From NCBI GenBank assembly GCA_002633005.1, contig NMRA01000032.1, positions 1,500,672 through 1,564,671 on the forward strand: DNA of 64,000 nt, in the 5' to 3' direction. This stretch comes from Phoronis australis. Its lineage: Eukaryota > Phoronida > Phoronidae. Of the stretch, positions 33,251 through 45,968 are shown piece after piece (position 1 is the first letter of the stretch; every line of letters starts with the position of its first letter). The notes under the pieces were generated by a model, which worked only from the letters and a program-made list of their open reading frames with translations, was not told where the DNA came from and did not search any database. Made by a program: the position numbers and the translations under genes.

Positions 33251-35056
33251 CCGTAAACGTTCGGGTTAACGCCCTGGGCGGTTAAATTGGCAAACCCAAA
33301 AATCGGGGGTGGGCGGTTAACCAGACATGGGCGCTTAAACGTCAAATTTCGAGAAATCCAGGGTGGGCGGTTAACCGAACATGGGCGCTTATTACGACAG
33401 GCAACCGCCCTGGGCGGTTAATCTTACCTCGTGATCTAAGTCCCCACACCACACACGCACTCGGAACGCGTAGCACTTTTCAAAGAGCGTTATCGTCACG
33501 TCGCCACATGACGGGAAAAATGTCATAACAGCGGATGATCCTAACAAAGGTTATCATGCCCTCAGATTAGTTATTCACTATTAAATTTACAGAATTGCTG
33601 AGTAATAGCCCCGTGCCGTCCTGCGGTCTTGTTATTTAGCCCTGTAGTGTAGAGCGCAGACGACCAGTGACCACGCAGCCTCTACTTGGATTGCAACTAT
33701 TTCATCTTGCTAAAGTGCGCGCGTGCAAGCTTCACGTGTTGCAGAGGTCACAGCAGACATCAGATTTATGGTTACAGTCTCGTACTAGCTGCCAAGTTCA
33801 TAGTCAGAGAGCAGTTTTAAAATTGGTTGTAATAAAAGTTTGAAAACCTTAATTCAGATGTTTTTTTTGTGTTTGGGATGTTTATAGTCAACACTCCGTG
33901 ACTCAATGACATTTTCAGCGTATGGTTCTGTGGCTTGCTGTTTTATCTCGACTGCCCGGCATTGCTCACTTGCCGTTGCGCCAAACATGCTCGGCAAAGA
34001 AGTAGGCCCAAGACAAGAATCGGGGTTAAGCGGCCGTGTGCCACTCGTCAATCAAGAATAAAATTTCGAGCCACGGCATAAATATGTGATAAAACGCTAC
34101 AAAACAGCGATGTTTCAATTCATAAACGATCACCTTACCAAACTTCGTGGTGGAAAAACATTTATTTTTCATGCAAGATGTCCAGATTATCCTATTTATA
34201 TCACTTGCAATATCGCACTGCGGCACTGTTCGGTCCCGTTGTTAGCGCGCAATGTCTCAGTCGGCTGACAATCGTGACTTGGAAATGCCGTCAAGTAATA
34301 TAACGGCCTCTTTCAATATGCATCTCGTTTTTTATGGCCAAAGATAGCGGCGGGATTCAGCACGCGCGTAGGGCCTACGTGCGAGTCACCTGTCAATCAC
34401 ATGTTGGTGTCAAGGTAACATGCACTCCAAAGTGTGGGAACTTGCGCGCGTGCACCACTACAAAGTCACACATCAAAAGAGAATAGCGACAGTCCTAAGT
34501 AACAGAAACGGGCGTGACTATATACTTTTAACCATTGTCTCATTTCTCTGGCCTGATTTTTTCGAATATATGTTTTATCAAGTGCACTGCAGACGAAAAC
34601 TCAGCGCGGCAGACAAAGTCGCTGAAAGCGGAGGTTTTGACGCCGGCGGCGTTCTTAAACTTTGCAAACATGGGAAGAAAATAAAGTGACAAAAACGTTC
34701 AAGTATTATATTTTGAAGTGAGTCCATGACCCAAGACAATAACTCGTTACTTGTATAATTGCAATTCACATTGCTAAACCATCGTCTCGGAGGCCTGGCG
34801 TCATTGCGCTCATTGTGATCATCGATCTTTTTCTAAAAGTCGGGGAATCGCACGTTTCCTTAGCACTGGGTGCTAAATCTTCATTCTTTAAAAGTCGGGG
34901 ATGGGCGCTTAACCGAGAGGTGGGCGCTTAACTGGAAATCTTCAAAAATCGCAGGGGGGGGCGCTTAACCGAGCAGTGGGCGGTTAAATCGAAAATCCGC
35001 CTAAAGTAGGGGGTGGGCGGTTAACTGAGCATGGGCGTTAACACGAACGTTTATGG
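33251..35056. mobile_element. TA-flanked inverted-repeat element, copy 2 (full length)
   Basis: 1806 bp between TA dinucleotides. The left end is CCGTAAACGTTCGGGTTAAC and the right end inverts to CCATAAACGTTCGTGTTAAC. Both subterminal regions consist of repeated GGGCGGTTAAC, GGGCGCTTAA and TCGAAAATCCGCC words. The interior aligns with copy 3 (57352-58312). No transposase frame is present. Confidence 0.85.
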
Positions 35057-35519
35057 TAAGATCACAATAAGACAGAGGAATCCAATTTTAGTTTGGGTTC
35101 AAAAAACAATTTTCCAGTTTTAAAAGCCTAAGAAAAGCCTTGATTTCTGGCTGGACCAGCACCTAAAGTGCACAATCATGGATAAACATGATATCAGAAA
35201 AGCTTTACTGAACTATTACTCGTTGAACAAAATATTTTACAATCATCCAAAATATTTGGTCGTTCATTGTGAAAGGAAAAATGAATCTCCTTACTTAATC
35301 CACAATCCACAGTATGGCTTCAGTCTTGCAAAATCGGGATCTGTAAGATGGTCACAAACCGTTTTCCGTAGCTCATAGTGAAGTTTATTTGCAGCCTGCG
35401 GGATAGCTGAAAACAGTGAAAAAATACTATATTGTAGTTGTTAAGGGTAGTTGTGAGGGAATTTCTAAACCTGCTGAATTACCAACTGAAATCTATTGTA
35501 CTTATTTATGTAATTCACT

Positions 35520-37060
35520 GCAGGAACATGAACAAGGGCAACGCAGAGCGTTGAAATGTGCCCACGAATGCATTGCAAATGGTGTGCTTTTACGGTTATT
35601 TACATGTATTGGTATCATAAAAATGGCCACTAGATGGCGCAAAAATGTACAATCCATCCAGAAACGGGAACATGCCATATTTCATAAAAATCTGTCAAGG
35701 AACTTCAGAGAAACAAAGGAAAACAGAACAAAATGAAATTGTCACTTGTGGGCACAGTGTCCGTTGGATCCGCCTGAAAGACATCGTCGTCTGTTGTTAT
35801 TTTCATATAAATACACTTACTAAATCTAATAAAGATCCTGCAGTGGGTTTTGGAGATACAGCTATGGGCGCAAAACAAAACAAAACTACCACTAGGAGGT
35901 GCCACAGTAGTCAGTCGCCATCATCAAACGTCATCTTCAAACTCAAAACATATACGCCAATTTTCAAAACCATCCCTAGAATGATTTGGTTGATCGTGGG
36001 GTGGACGCTAAAAACAAGATTTGTCCTGCAAACGGTTTAATAGATACAGCCATGAGCGCAAAAAAAAACTGCCACTATGGAGCCACAGTAGTCGACTTCG
36101 TCGAAATATCGTCGTCAGCCGTTCACTTCATAGTAAAAACATACAATAATGCAAATTTTCAAAATTATCCTGAAAGCGGTTTGGTTGAAAGACGAGTGGA
36201 TGCCAAAAAAGAGACTTGAAAACAGTAAAAATGGCCACTAGGTGGCGCAAACTAGGTCGAATCCATCTGAAAACTGTGAGATAGAGTCATCTCATTAACA
36301 GATGCCTGTGTGCCTAATTTTATGAAAATACCTTGAGGACCCTTGAACATACAGAGGTAAGCGTAAAAAAATCAAAATTGCCGCTAGGTGGCACACCAGT
36401 TGTCAGATTCGTCTGAAAGTTGTCGTCCTCCGTTGTTAACTTCATACAGATACTCTTACTAAATTTAGTAAAGATCCTGCCAACGGTTTAGGGGATACAG
36501 CCATAGGCGCAAAAAAAACAAAACTGCCACTAGGAGGCGCCACAGTAGTAGAAGTCGTCGAAAAATCATTGTCAGCCGTCCACTTCATAGTAAGAACATA
36601 TATGCGAATTTTCACAATCATCCTTTGAGCGGCTTCAATTTGGTTAATAGAGGGGTGGACGCAAAAAAAAACGAAAACAGTAAAAATGGCCACTGGGTGG
36701 CGCAAACTTTGTCATATCCATCTGTAAATGGGAGTATATTGTCATCTCACTAACAGGTGCCTAATACCAAATTTTATGAAAATCCGTTCACGACTTTTGA
36801 AGATACAGAGGTAAACATAGAAAAACTAAAATTGCCACTAGGGAGTACACCGGTAGTCTGATCCGTCCGAAAGTTTGCTCATGCCGTTCCATCCACAGAC
36901 GAAACACATGTGCAAAATTTCATGAACATAGATCAAGGCGTTTTGGAGATAGAGCAGCGGACGCCGGACACCAGACGGACAGACGCCGGATGGACGGAGA
37001 TGACGGCATAATGCGTCCACATATAAATATGTGGCCGCATAAAAACTACATTCTATGGTC
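35520..37060 (+). repeat. HINE-like element 2, nearly complete
   Basis: The left-end block is at 35523 (CAACGCAGAGCGTTG). Then come ten or so ~150-bp monomers with motif centres at 35627, 35742, 35887, 36070, 36234, 36381, 36527, 36688 and 36832, in repeating order TGGCGC / GGGCAC / AGGCGC. The right end at ~36950-37045 reads GATGACGGCATAATGCG and the hairpin CCACATATAAATATGTGG. This best-preserved copy shows the whole layout: left end, tandem core, right-end hairpin. Confidence 0.8.
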
Positions 37061-37189
37061 AATGTGCAACTAAATGATCCAGGTATCCTCCGTCACTCAA
37101 ATAGCATATGACTATCTTGGCCAATTGCACACCATGTTGTTAGCCATAGGAACTGTGACATATGCCTCTTTAATATCCTTAAAAAGAGA

Positions 37190-37455
37190 AGCGCACACAA
37201 AAACAGTTATAACAGCTTCATCTGCTTAACAGATACCTGTTTGCCAGATACAGAAACAAAGGTAAAAAATAAATTGCCAATAAGGAGTACACCAGTAGTC
37301 GGATCCGTCCGCAGGTTTGCTCGTCACATCTATGATAGGAAGAGGTCTACGAAATTTCATGCACTTCTATTGCGTGGTTTTGGAGTTACAGCAGCGGATG
37401 ACAGACAGTCAGGGATGACGGCATAAAGCACCCACATGCGTGAGTGCATAAAAAC
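37190..37455 (+). repeat. Short HINE-like copy with right end
   Basis: One monomer (centre CCAATAAGGAGTAC at 37278) is followed by the right-end block GGATGACGGCATAAAGC and a CCCACATGCG/TGAGTGCAT hairpin-like end. Confidence 0.6.
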
Positions 37456-38234
37456 TGATGGCAAAATGCACTCAAGAACCTCTCCTGTAAATTTGGACGC
37501 ACAAAGACGGGTCAAATATATGGCCGTGCTAAATATATTTCTGTCAATCCCTGGTGTTAAAGTAAGTGCATTTCTATGACTGGACATTGGCACAACTTTT
37601 ATTAGTAAACACCACGGCCTTAATCCCTTGATTTTGGGGTCCAATATTCGCCTCATTCTCCTCTCAAAAGTATTGAAAAACCACAAAACTCAACTCATCA
37701 TGAGCAAAAATTCCCCTCAATTTGAAAGAGCACAAAAGTTAGTTTTGGCTACTTAAGGCATAGTCTGTGAGGGCCTGCAACATGATGGGGGTTCTATAGA
37801 TGGTGATCGGGAGGCAGAATTTTGCCCTCACCTCGAAATATTCCTCTCTCAGAAGGCACAGCCACCTTTCCCCTTGGATGAACGAAAGCACTGACCTCTT
37901 AAAATCTTTCTTCCAGGGGTTTTGATATTTTAGATGTATTGAGCTGTTCAGTTCAAGCAATTTTATGCAGCAGCTGATAACAGGATTTTTAACCAGTCAA
38001 AGGCATGCTAGATGTTGCGTGAAAAATAGCTTTTTGTGCTGCAATTTATAGCACCAGGAAAATACAGAACAGGCAATGAATGGCCTGTAGTATTGACATG
38101 GAATACAACCCAATAATCTGTGGGTATTATTTGTGGCTGTTTGAGTTTAACTAATACTTTTCTCTCTCAAGATAGGCCATGCTATGAAGTGTAAGCCAAT
38201 TAAAACTCAGACCTGAATTTAGGCCAACATCCAC

Positions 38235-38343
38235 CTTGCATTCTGAATGGCCTGTCCAACAGACTCTAACGAATCTATGGACAAAGGTGTAGTTGGTATA
38301 CGATAACTAGTTGATCTGTTTAGCAAACTGTCTTCCAGCATTT
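38235..38343 (-). CDS. Candidate linker exon of the LRR-Roc-COR gene
   Basis: A 109-nt open stretch between an AG (AATGTCAAACCAG) and the donor CAAG/GTGGAT on the minus strand. It encodes MLEDSLLNRSTSYRIPTTPL and SIDSLESVGQAIQNA. It enters in phase 1 and leaves in phase 2, which fits the exons at 41917-41965 and 24132-24321 exactly. The acceptor's pyrimidine tract is poor. The Ser/Thr-rich content suits a linker before the death-effector-like end. Confidence 0.45.
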
Positions 38344-39384
38344 CTGGTTTGACATTTCAGCACCACAGTAACGTTTTGTACCCAAGTCTATCTGATTTCA
38401 AGACAACCTAGCATTGGCCTAGACTGCAGTTCAGCTATACTATTCATAATGTATTAAATTGTACCTATTGAACTTGACAACTTGCACTAACACAGGTTTG
38501 TTTGCAAACTTTTGAAAACCTTCTCACACTGAAGTAACACAGCTCGACATGTGGCCTTAGTCATGCAGAAATGAAACGCCATGAATTCCAGCAATTTGCA
38601 ACAAATGTAAATATTAAGCCCTGTACCCCTTGGTGTGTCAGCATCAGTTATTTTGGCAGTTAACCTAAGTAGACAAATGATATGCTTCTACCCGGAATCA
38701 GTAGAATTGTTTTTTTGTAATATATACAGAGAAGGCAGCATGGTTGAGATTTGTGTTCATAACTCCTTGCGAGTCTAACAGTACTAATATGGAACGTCAC
38801 TATCATGTTGTGAGGATGCTTTAAACACAATTCATCCATCAGGACTCCTTGTATCCACATTCTTTCAGGCACAGCGTCTATTGTGAGGTAGTGATGTGTA
38901 TAATTAACTGATAAGCCATGATGGACATTAATTTCCAATGAATAGTTCAAGGTTCATTTTTGCTGAAAAAATAATGTAACTATACCTGACCAAATTTGAA
39001 AATTCACATAGTCTAACTTTTACTTCTCTATTCAGATATTATGGTATCCATCAAATTTTATGCTCCAAAAAGAAAATGGAAAATAGGGCCTGAATCCTTT
39101 CCTTGAAAAAAAAACCCAGTAATTATTTCACTATTTGACCTAGTGAAGCACAGAGTCACTCAATTGATGACTAAGCCCCAGTTGAGATTGGGATGTGGAT
39201 AGAACAGGTTCAGCTGACAACGTGACAAATGGAGAAATTCCAAAGATTTCTCCAAATTGATCCTCCCATTTAAATTGAAACTTGCAGGCTAATTTCACAT
39301 CTCTGGCATTGTTTATCCAAATAAGTTAGGAACACAACATATAGCGATGATCATGCTATGAACATTCCCACTAAATAAAATTGG
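38344..39384 (-). other. Intron sequence, nothing recognised
   Basis: A 96-codon minus-strand frame at 38660-38950 shares TTAATTATACACATCACTACC-like wording with the inverted duplication (40980-41050), so it is probably repeat-derived. Confidence 0.3.
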
Positions 39385-41095
39385 TTCTAACCCCGGTGTT
39401 TAAGGTAAACGGCGGGGTATGGAAAATTGAACTAGACCGTATTGATCCACCTTGGCTGAGACGCGCTCGGCTCATGCTCAAAGGGATGCCACCAAGCTGC
39501 TCTATTCATCGAGTCACCAGCGAGGATAATTGACTTCGCTCAGGCGGATATGATCAGCTGATTACAGTCTAGCCTAACAACTGTACTTTTTATGGAGAGA
39601 ATTTTACGTAGTTTTTACTGTAATATTTGAAAAGAGGAGCGAAAACAAATATGAGTACAACTTTGAATTTTTCAAATCGGCCCAGGATAAGAGATTTTGC
39701 AACACAGCCACACTCACGATTACTTTCATTCGGCGCGCACTAATACAAAAATATAGGACCCAAGTTATTTAGATTTTGGAACACATGCATTGCAATATTC
39801 AAAATACTTTTATTATGAATCTTACAAGCTGTAAAACGACGTTGTTAATTTCATTGTGTTCATTCATTGTCATCCGTCAAATCGGCAATTTCCGAGATGT
39901 GATCTGCGGCGTGCGCGTATGTGTACAAAACACGTGATTGTTATGTTCCTGGAGTACGAAAATTAAGAAGGCTTTAACATGCCGTTATTATTGACAGGGA
40001 CACGATAAAACGAATTTGGATTTTGACTATAGTCTTGATACAGCGATCTGACTGACCACTGCGTCAGTGTCTCCGTTAGACCCAGAAATTTCACACAGCC
40101 CGGGTAGTTCATTTCGTCCCCAACATGTAGATCGAGCCTTGGACTATTAATACTCCACGGCAGAGCTAACGACAGTCGGCCTGTGCACACAAAATCTGTG
40201 AGTTAACCAGCACTCACCTTGCACGTTACAGCCGTTTAAGTGAAAAACAATCTAGTAAACGCCATTTTCTTGCATAATCCTCCGCCTTTTGTAACAAAAA
40301 AGTCTATCGTCGATGACCCGCACACGCACGCTCACTCACTCTCATACACAGACGACCTTCAAAACAAACGTCACGTGACAACAACATGTGTGTTCATCCA
40401 GAGATTTTTCTCTTGTTGTGGAGTACGATGTAGCGCACATTTGGACTTAATCGCAATTAATCTGGACTCCACATGAACTTTAAAAATTGTAAAACATCAG
40501 GAAGATTTCAGGTAATTTGTTGAGTCGAAACTATATTTTTATTCAAGAGTACAAGTTTTCCTATTGACGATGGCGATTCAGCGGCGACGCATCAGTCGGC
40601 AAGTTTTCGCCCTGTGATGAGCACAATTTTTTGAAAAATTATCGTAATTTAACAACGGAAGTTCATAGCAATGCACCACAATTTTGTAGAAAGACTGTCA
40701 TAGGCTAAAAATTCGTCACAAAGCGTAAATTTTATGAATCCTAGCTTCCGATTTTACCCGTTTGGGAAACCGGCTTTCAACTGCCGTAGGCTACAATAAG
40801 AATCCCCTCCCCGTGAAATGATTTTTTCTAAGCGTTTATTAGAGCCAATACAGTATACAGCTTTCCACCAAGGCTAGGTGATACTACGACATTATTCTTT
40901 GTTGCATTAGTAACTGGTCTTGGCTAATATTATCATTTTATGGCCTGGTCATCCATTCAGCCAAAAGTAGTTCCAGAGGTGGCTTATCAGCCAATTATTC
41001 ACGCATGCTGACTCACAATAGAAGCCTGATAAGAGTGAAGGTGGATAAATGCAGTGTTCCTACAGTTTCTTGTTTTAGTGGATGTGTTCACGACA
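39385..41095 (-). repeat. Inverted duplication, copy B
   Basis: Reverse complement of 25676-27311 with scattered substitutions and small indels. The first-exon-like unit with donor (ACTCACCTTGCACG on the + strand) is at about 40213-40390, together with the CACGTG E-box. The arms are about 12 kb apart, head to head. Confidence 0.78.
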
Positions 41096-41916
41096 TGATG
41101 TGAACGTGAAATAGGTTGAAAATTGCTAACTGTTTTTAAGAACAAGTTTTGTGGCGAAAATGATCCGTTGCAAATCACTGTTTAAACCATGTAAGTAGCA
41201 TCATGACGTGGTGCTGGGGAATAACACGGCATGATGCATGCTATGTAAGCCCATGAGGTAAGTCATTAGTGGAAAGATCACCTATTTGCCAGAAACTTTT
41301 GTTTTCACATAACACGAATGCAAATTGTTTACCTAAGATTCTGTAAGACTAACATTGTCGTTTAGCTCCTCCTAAACATTAACATAGGAGCACGCAATTT
41401 TTTAAAGGGGATGCTTCCAGAATGAGGTTCTTGGAAAAACGTAAGGCTTTCACTTTCCAGACTAAAATACAGTATACACCCATGAATCATCCACTCATAA
41501 GGCTTTCACTTTGCCAGACTAAAATACAGTTGTATCATCTACTCGCAGCATTATAAATACAGTTTACATCCATGGACCATCAACTCGCTGCATTATCACG
41601 TTGTATTGACTGGAACACAGTGCTCACTTTGAGTAACGTTTCAGGTTCATTTGACAACATTTGCACAACTGCTTTATTCAATCATAGGCTCTAATACCAG
41701 TATATTGATATCAAAATGTATACTCTGGCAAAATGATTATTAGAAACCTTAGAGCAACAGTCAGTTGAAGTAAAGGTTAAATGACATCTGATCCACTGAT
41801 GTGTAGTCACTGAATTCAGTATACAAACAAAACGCTTGAACAGTGTTTCAACCTTGACATTATATAAGACATAACAAAAGGTCATAACAACCAAAGAATT
41901 ACCAAAGATTACATAC
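41096..41916 (-). other. Intron sequence with a small tandem duplication
   Basis: GGCTTTCACTTT-CCAGACTAAAATACAG is repeated at 41445-41535, with a related TACAGTTTACATCCATGGA copy after it. No exon was recognised. Confidence 0.4.
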
Positions 41917-41965
41917 CTGTGGCCGTGGAAGGATCAGTGCTGGTTGAGGCCACACCTTCAGGAAT
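41917..41965 (-). CDS. Linker exon of the LRR-Roc-COR gene
   Basis: Acceptor TTTTGTTTTCCAG, then ATTCCTGAAGG... encoding IPEGVASTSTDPSTAT plus one base, then donor CACAG/GTATGT. It is 49 nt, phase 0 in and phase 1 out. It connects in frame with the exon at 42519-42607 upstream. A Ser/Thr/Pro-rich linker. Confidence 0.6.
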
Positions 41966-42518
41966 CTGGAAAACAAAAATTTAATGTTTGGGGAGAATAT
42001 AGCAAAACTCTTCATGTTTTATCAGTTAGTTGATAAAAAATATAAATGGGTTCTACTTCACTGGTTCACTTGCAGCAATGAACTGGCTCACTTCATATGC
42101 AAGAAAGGTTATACAAAAAGAATCAGAAAATGACTTTATTGTCGTGCTTTGAAGGAATATAAAATGTATAACCAACAAAAAGTGACAACTACTGAAAATC
42201 ACGGTACCAATTCAGCTTGCACCATTTACTATGCACAAAAACATATTACAGCAAATTGTCTCCATATTATCTCCCTTTCGAGATGTTAACAACCACTCCT
42301 TGTTATACAATATGATATTATATGAAGGAAAGCATAATTTAACATGAAGTTTGGTCTTCTAAAATGACTACAGGGCAGTTGCTGCTTATTGTAGTCTGGC
42401 TTAAACTCACGGCTGGGATTACACAGTTGCTAAACTTACAATAAATATTCTGTTAGACAATCAAGTCACTCGGTTTATTTTCACTAGTTGACGAGTTCAT
42501 AATTTCATTTTGACAAAC

Positions 42519-42607
42519 CTTAGGCGGAATAATGCCAGCTTCTGTGTCCATGGCAACGGCAGATTTTCTTTCGCCTAACAACGATGGATTTGACAAACTT
42601 ACAGCAT
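42519..42607 (-). CDS. Linker exon of the LRR-Roc-COR gene
   Basis: Acceptor GCTAAATTTCAG, 89 nt encoding AVSLSNPSLLGERKSAVAM and DTEAGIIPPK, then donor AAG/GTTTGT. It enters in phase 1 and leaves in phase 0. The preceding found exon leaves in phase 0, so at least one further exon must lie between 42.6 and 48.2 kb. Confidence 0.55.
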
Positions 42608-43659
42608 CTGAAATTTAGCACCGACATATAGTTAAGTATGATGAAAATTGACCGTTAGATTAGGAATTTGAAAATTCAGACCAAACTGAAGCAGTGAAAG
42701 AGCAAAAATTAGGGAGCTTAATGCCAACTAAGGCCACTATTCTTTTAGTATGAGACATAATGGCACCGAACTGGCTTGAAGAGATAGAGGAACGCTGAGT
42801 ATGATCCAATCACATTGCCGAGCTTATGTATCCACCTACCTTTGGACAAAGTATAACCAACACTGATTCTTCTAACAAATTAAGTTGAAAACTGAAATTG
42901 CACGTCTCAAAGATACGATACAGCAGCGTATGTTTCAACTTTCAAAACCTGAGATTTTTTAAAATTTTTTAATTTTTCTTGTAGCAAAAAACATATTTAT
43001 AAAACATATATACATAGCAAGTGTGCACACTGAGTCACAAATAACAGTACTAAATATCATGTATGATAGGTACAACAGAGATTCTAAATAAAGTATGCAA
43101 GATCTTAACACTTAGTTATGTGTCGCTCCAACACAAAATTTTGTTCACAAAATAATCAAGTAATCAACTTTACAATAATGTATATATATACATAAGGAGA
43201 AATTTAAAGAAGCTATGCTTATTTTTGATAACTTAAGGGTTTATATCATACAATCTGAGATCTTATAATTAGCATTAACTAATGCAACGATCCATGAGCC
43301 ATAGTTTATTGTTAAGAAGACAACCTCCCACACAGTATTTGACATATAAAGGCAAAAATACAAACGTGAGGTAGATGTACCGGCAATATTCGAAGAACCA
43401 GGAATTGTACCACCTTCTGCTGAGAAGCATTTCTTTACCTAGAACACGATTGATAAAAAAGTTTACCAATAAGCACAAAATTTACTTCTGAATGACTAGT
43501 ATCGTATTTGGAATACAATCCGTATATCATTAAAATCCCCTTGTAAGAAAGAGAACTGAGCTGAGCAATGAACAGTGTTGAAATGAATGCACTCACGGTG
43601 TGCTTATAGGGGTGTTTACTGGCAACACAAAATAAACACTAAGTTTACTGCTATGCATC
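42608..43659 (-). other. Intron sequence, nothing recognised
   Basis: Unique AT-rich sequence. The exon missing from the phase chain may be here, but I could not identify it. Confidence 0.3.
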
Positions 43660-45275
43660 AGGTCAAATCCATCCTAAATAGAAAGATGCTATCACCATCA
43701 TAACACAAAATTGTTTGTCAAATTTTAATCAAAACTGCCAAAGAACTCTGAAGATACAAAGGCAAATACAAAAACAAAAATTGCCACTGGGGGGTACAGA
43801 CATAGTGAGAACCGTCCAAGTCATAACCACTGTCGTAGTCACAATTATAGTATAGCCAATTTAAAGTTTCAAAGTCACCACAATCGTTGAAACGAATTTC
43901 TGGGAAATTATTGCGTGACTTTAATACTCGATGCAGGATTTTTCACAGGTGGTCAAATCGAACACTTGCATAATTTCCCAAAGATCCTTCAAAAGGAGCA
44001 AGAAGATACAGCCAATGATGCAGAAAAGACAAAATCATCACCAGTAGGTGCCACAGTTGTCACTTTCATGCAAAAATCAACGTCTTTTCATCGCCAACAT
44101 ATATCTTTCAAGCTTTTTTAAGCAGTTCAGTGGATAAAAAGGCAGATGCCAAAAACAAGATGCAAAAATAGCCACTATGTGGTGTATATCAAATACATCG
44201 AATCCATACAGGAATGAAGGACTACGATCATCACCTAAATGAAGGCTATACTTGCTGAATTTCACAAAAATCCATCGATGAACTCTGAAAATACAGAGGC
44301 CAAAGTAAAAAAAACTAAAACTGCCACTATTGGCACAGTGGTAGTACAAAGGGTCTGAAATTCATCATAACACGCCATCTCCATAGAAACATATCCGCCA
44401 AATTTGACAATGATTCTACAGAGGGTTAACGAGACACAGCCCACATGTGCAAAAATGCCACCAGCTGGTGCTAAAGTAGTCGAATCTATTTGAATATCTA
44501 TGTCAGTCGTGGCCTTCTCATCAGAAACACATCTGCCAATTTTCACAATGAATTTTCAAATGAATTGGCAGTTGAGAGGCTGAGGCCAAAAATGGACCCA
44601 AAACTGATAAAATTACTCAATAGGAAGACATTGTTGCCAGCTTTAAATAGAAATTATTCATTTGCAAATTTTCATGCAAATACATCCATGAATTGGGAAG
44701 ACACACAACTCAAGAAAATGTAATAATAAATTTGCAACTAGGCGGCACACTAATCAACAGAATGGACTTAAACTCATCAGCCACAGGAACACATCGGCCA
44801 AATTTCAAAGTGTTCTTGAGAAGGGTTAAGGACGCAAAAAAACATTAGAGGGTGCCAGATTTGTCGAACACATCCGAAAATGAACGTCAACTGCTGTCTC
44901 CTCAATTTTTACAATGATCCTTCAAGCGGTTTATCAAAACCAGACTTGAAAACTTTAAAAAAACGACTGCTAGGTGGCGCAGAATGACCAAACACATCCG
45001 GAAATGGAAAGGTGTTGTTGCCTTCATAATGGAAACCTATCTGCCAAATTTCATGAAAATTCATCCAAGAATTAGGAAGATAGAGCGTAAAGTGCGAAAA
45101 AATAAAATTGTCACTACAGAACATGGGAGGTCAATCCGAAAATTCGACAGTATGTCATCAGCTTCATATCGGCACACATGCCAAAGATTTTCCAATGAGT
45201 CTAAGCGATACAATAGCAGACACCGACACCCGGACACCCAAGGATGACATCAATGTGCAACCACATTTAAAGATA
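43660..45275 (+). repeat. HINE-like array 3
   Basis: Diverged monomers with motif centres at about 43782, 44040, 44172, 44323, 44458, 44738 and 44968. It ends in the right-end block GGATGACATCAATGTG and CAACCACATTTAAAG directly before the next left end. Confidence 0.65.
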
Positions 45276-45968
45276 ACAAGAGCAACGTGGTGTGTTGAAA
45301 TGTGCCTACGAATGCACTGCAAATGGTGTGCTAATCTAGGAGTGTTTATTTGGAACATAAAAATGGCCACTACATGGAGCAAAATGCACCGAATTCATCA
45401 TAAACAGGTATGTGACACCAAGGCTATTTCATAAAAATCCATCAAGGAACCTCTGAGAAACCAAACAAAACGGAAAAAATGGAATTGCCACTAGGAGGCT
45501 ATAGGCGCTAAAAAACATCAACCACTAAGAGGCGTCACAGAAGATGACGGGGTCGGAAAATCATCAGACTTCCTTTTCCCCTTTAAGGAGCATACATGAC
45601 AATTTCCACAACCATCCTAAGAGTGGTAACTGTTGACAGAGGGGCAGACGCCAAATAACAAGATTCAAAAGCAGTAAAGTACCACAAATCAAACTGAAAA
45701 CCCGAGGATAGCATCAACACACTAATAGATGCCTATCTGCCAAATTTTATGAGAATCTGTTGGGGACCTTTGAAGATACAGATTAATGCGGAAGTAAATA
45801 AAAAAAAATTTAAAATTGCCATCAGGGGGCACACCAGTCACCGTCGTCCTTTGTCAACTTCATAAAAATACAATTGCTTAATTTAAAACAGATCTTGTAG
45901 AGCATTTAGGAGATACCGCCATGGGTGCAAAAACAACCAAAACTGCCATCACTAAGCGCCATAGTAAC
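45276..45968 (+). repeat. HINE-like array 4, first part
   Basis: The left-end block (AACAAGAGCAACGTGGTG) starts immediately after the previous element. Monomers have centres at about 45366, 45487, 45522 and 45823. The array is interrupted by a hAT-like MITE at 45969 and continues after 46479. Confidence 0.7.

Larger units (their letters stand above)
24322..38234 (-). other. Large repeat-filled intron of the LRR-Roc-COR gene
   Basis: A 13.9-kb interval with almost no unique sequence. It holds HINE-like arrays, two TA-flanked inverted-repeat elements, one arm of a 1.6-kb inverted duplication and a LINE fragment, each listed separately. The unique remainder (for example 37456-38234) shows no exon I can support. 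Confidence 0.5.

Noticed and set aside
33854-34226. Open frames inside the TA-flanked element as a possible transposase
   Set aside because: Short, not conserved in length between copies 2 and 3, and no DDE or helix-turn-helix pattern.
37739-37960. Minus-strand 73-codon frame with RTPIMLQALTDYALSSQN
   Set aside because: It looks somewhat protein-like but shows no splice context and no family. It borders repeats and may be a transposon relic.
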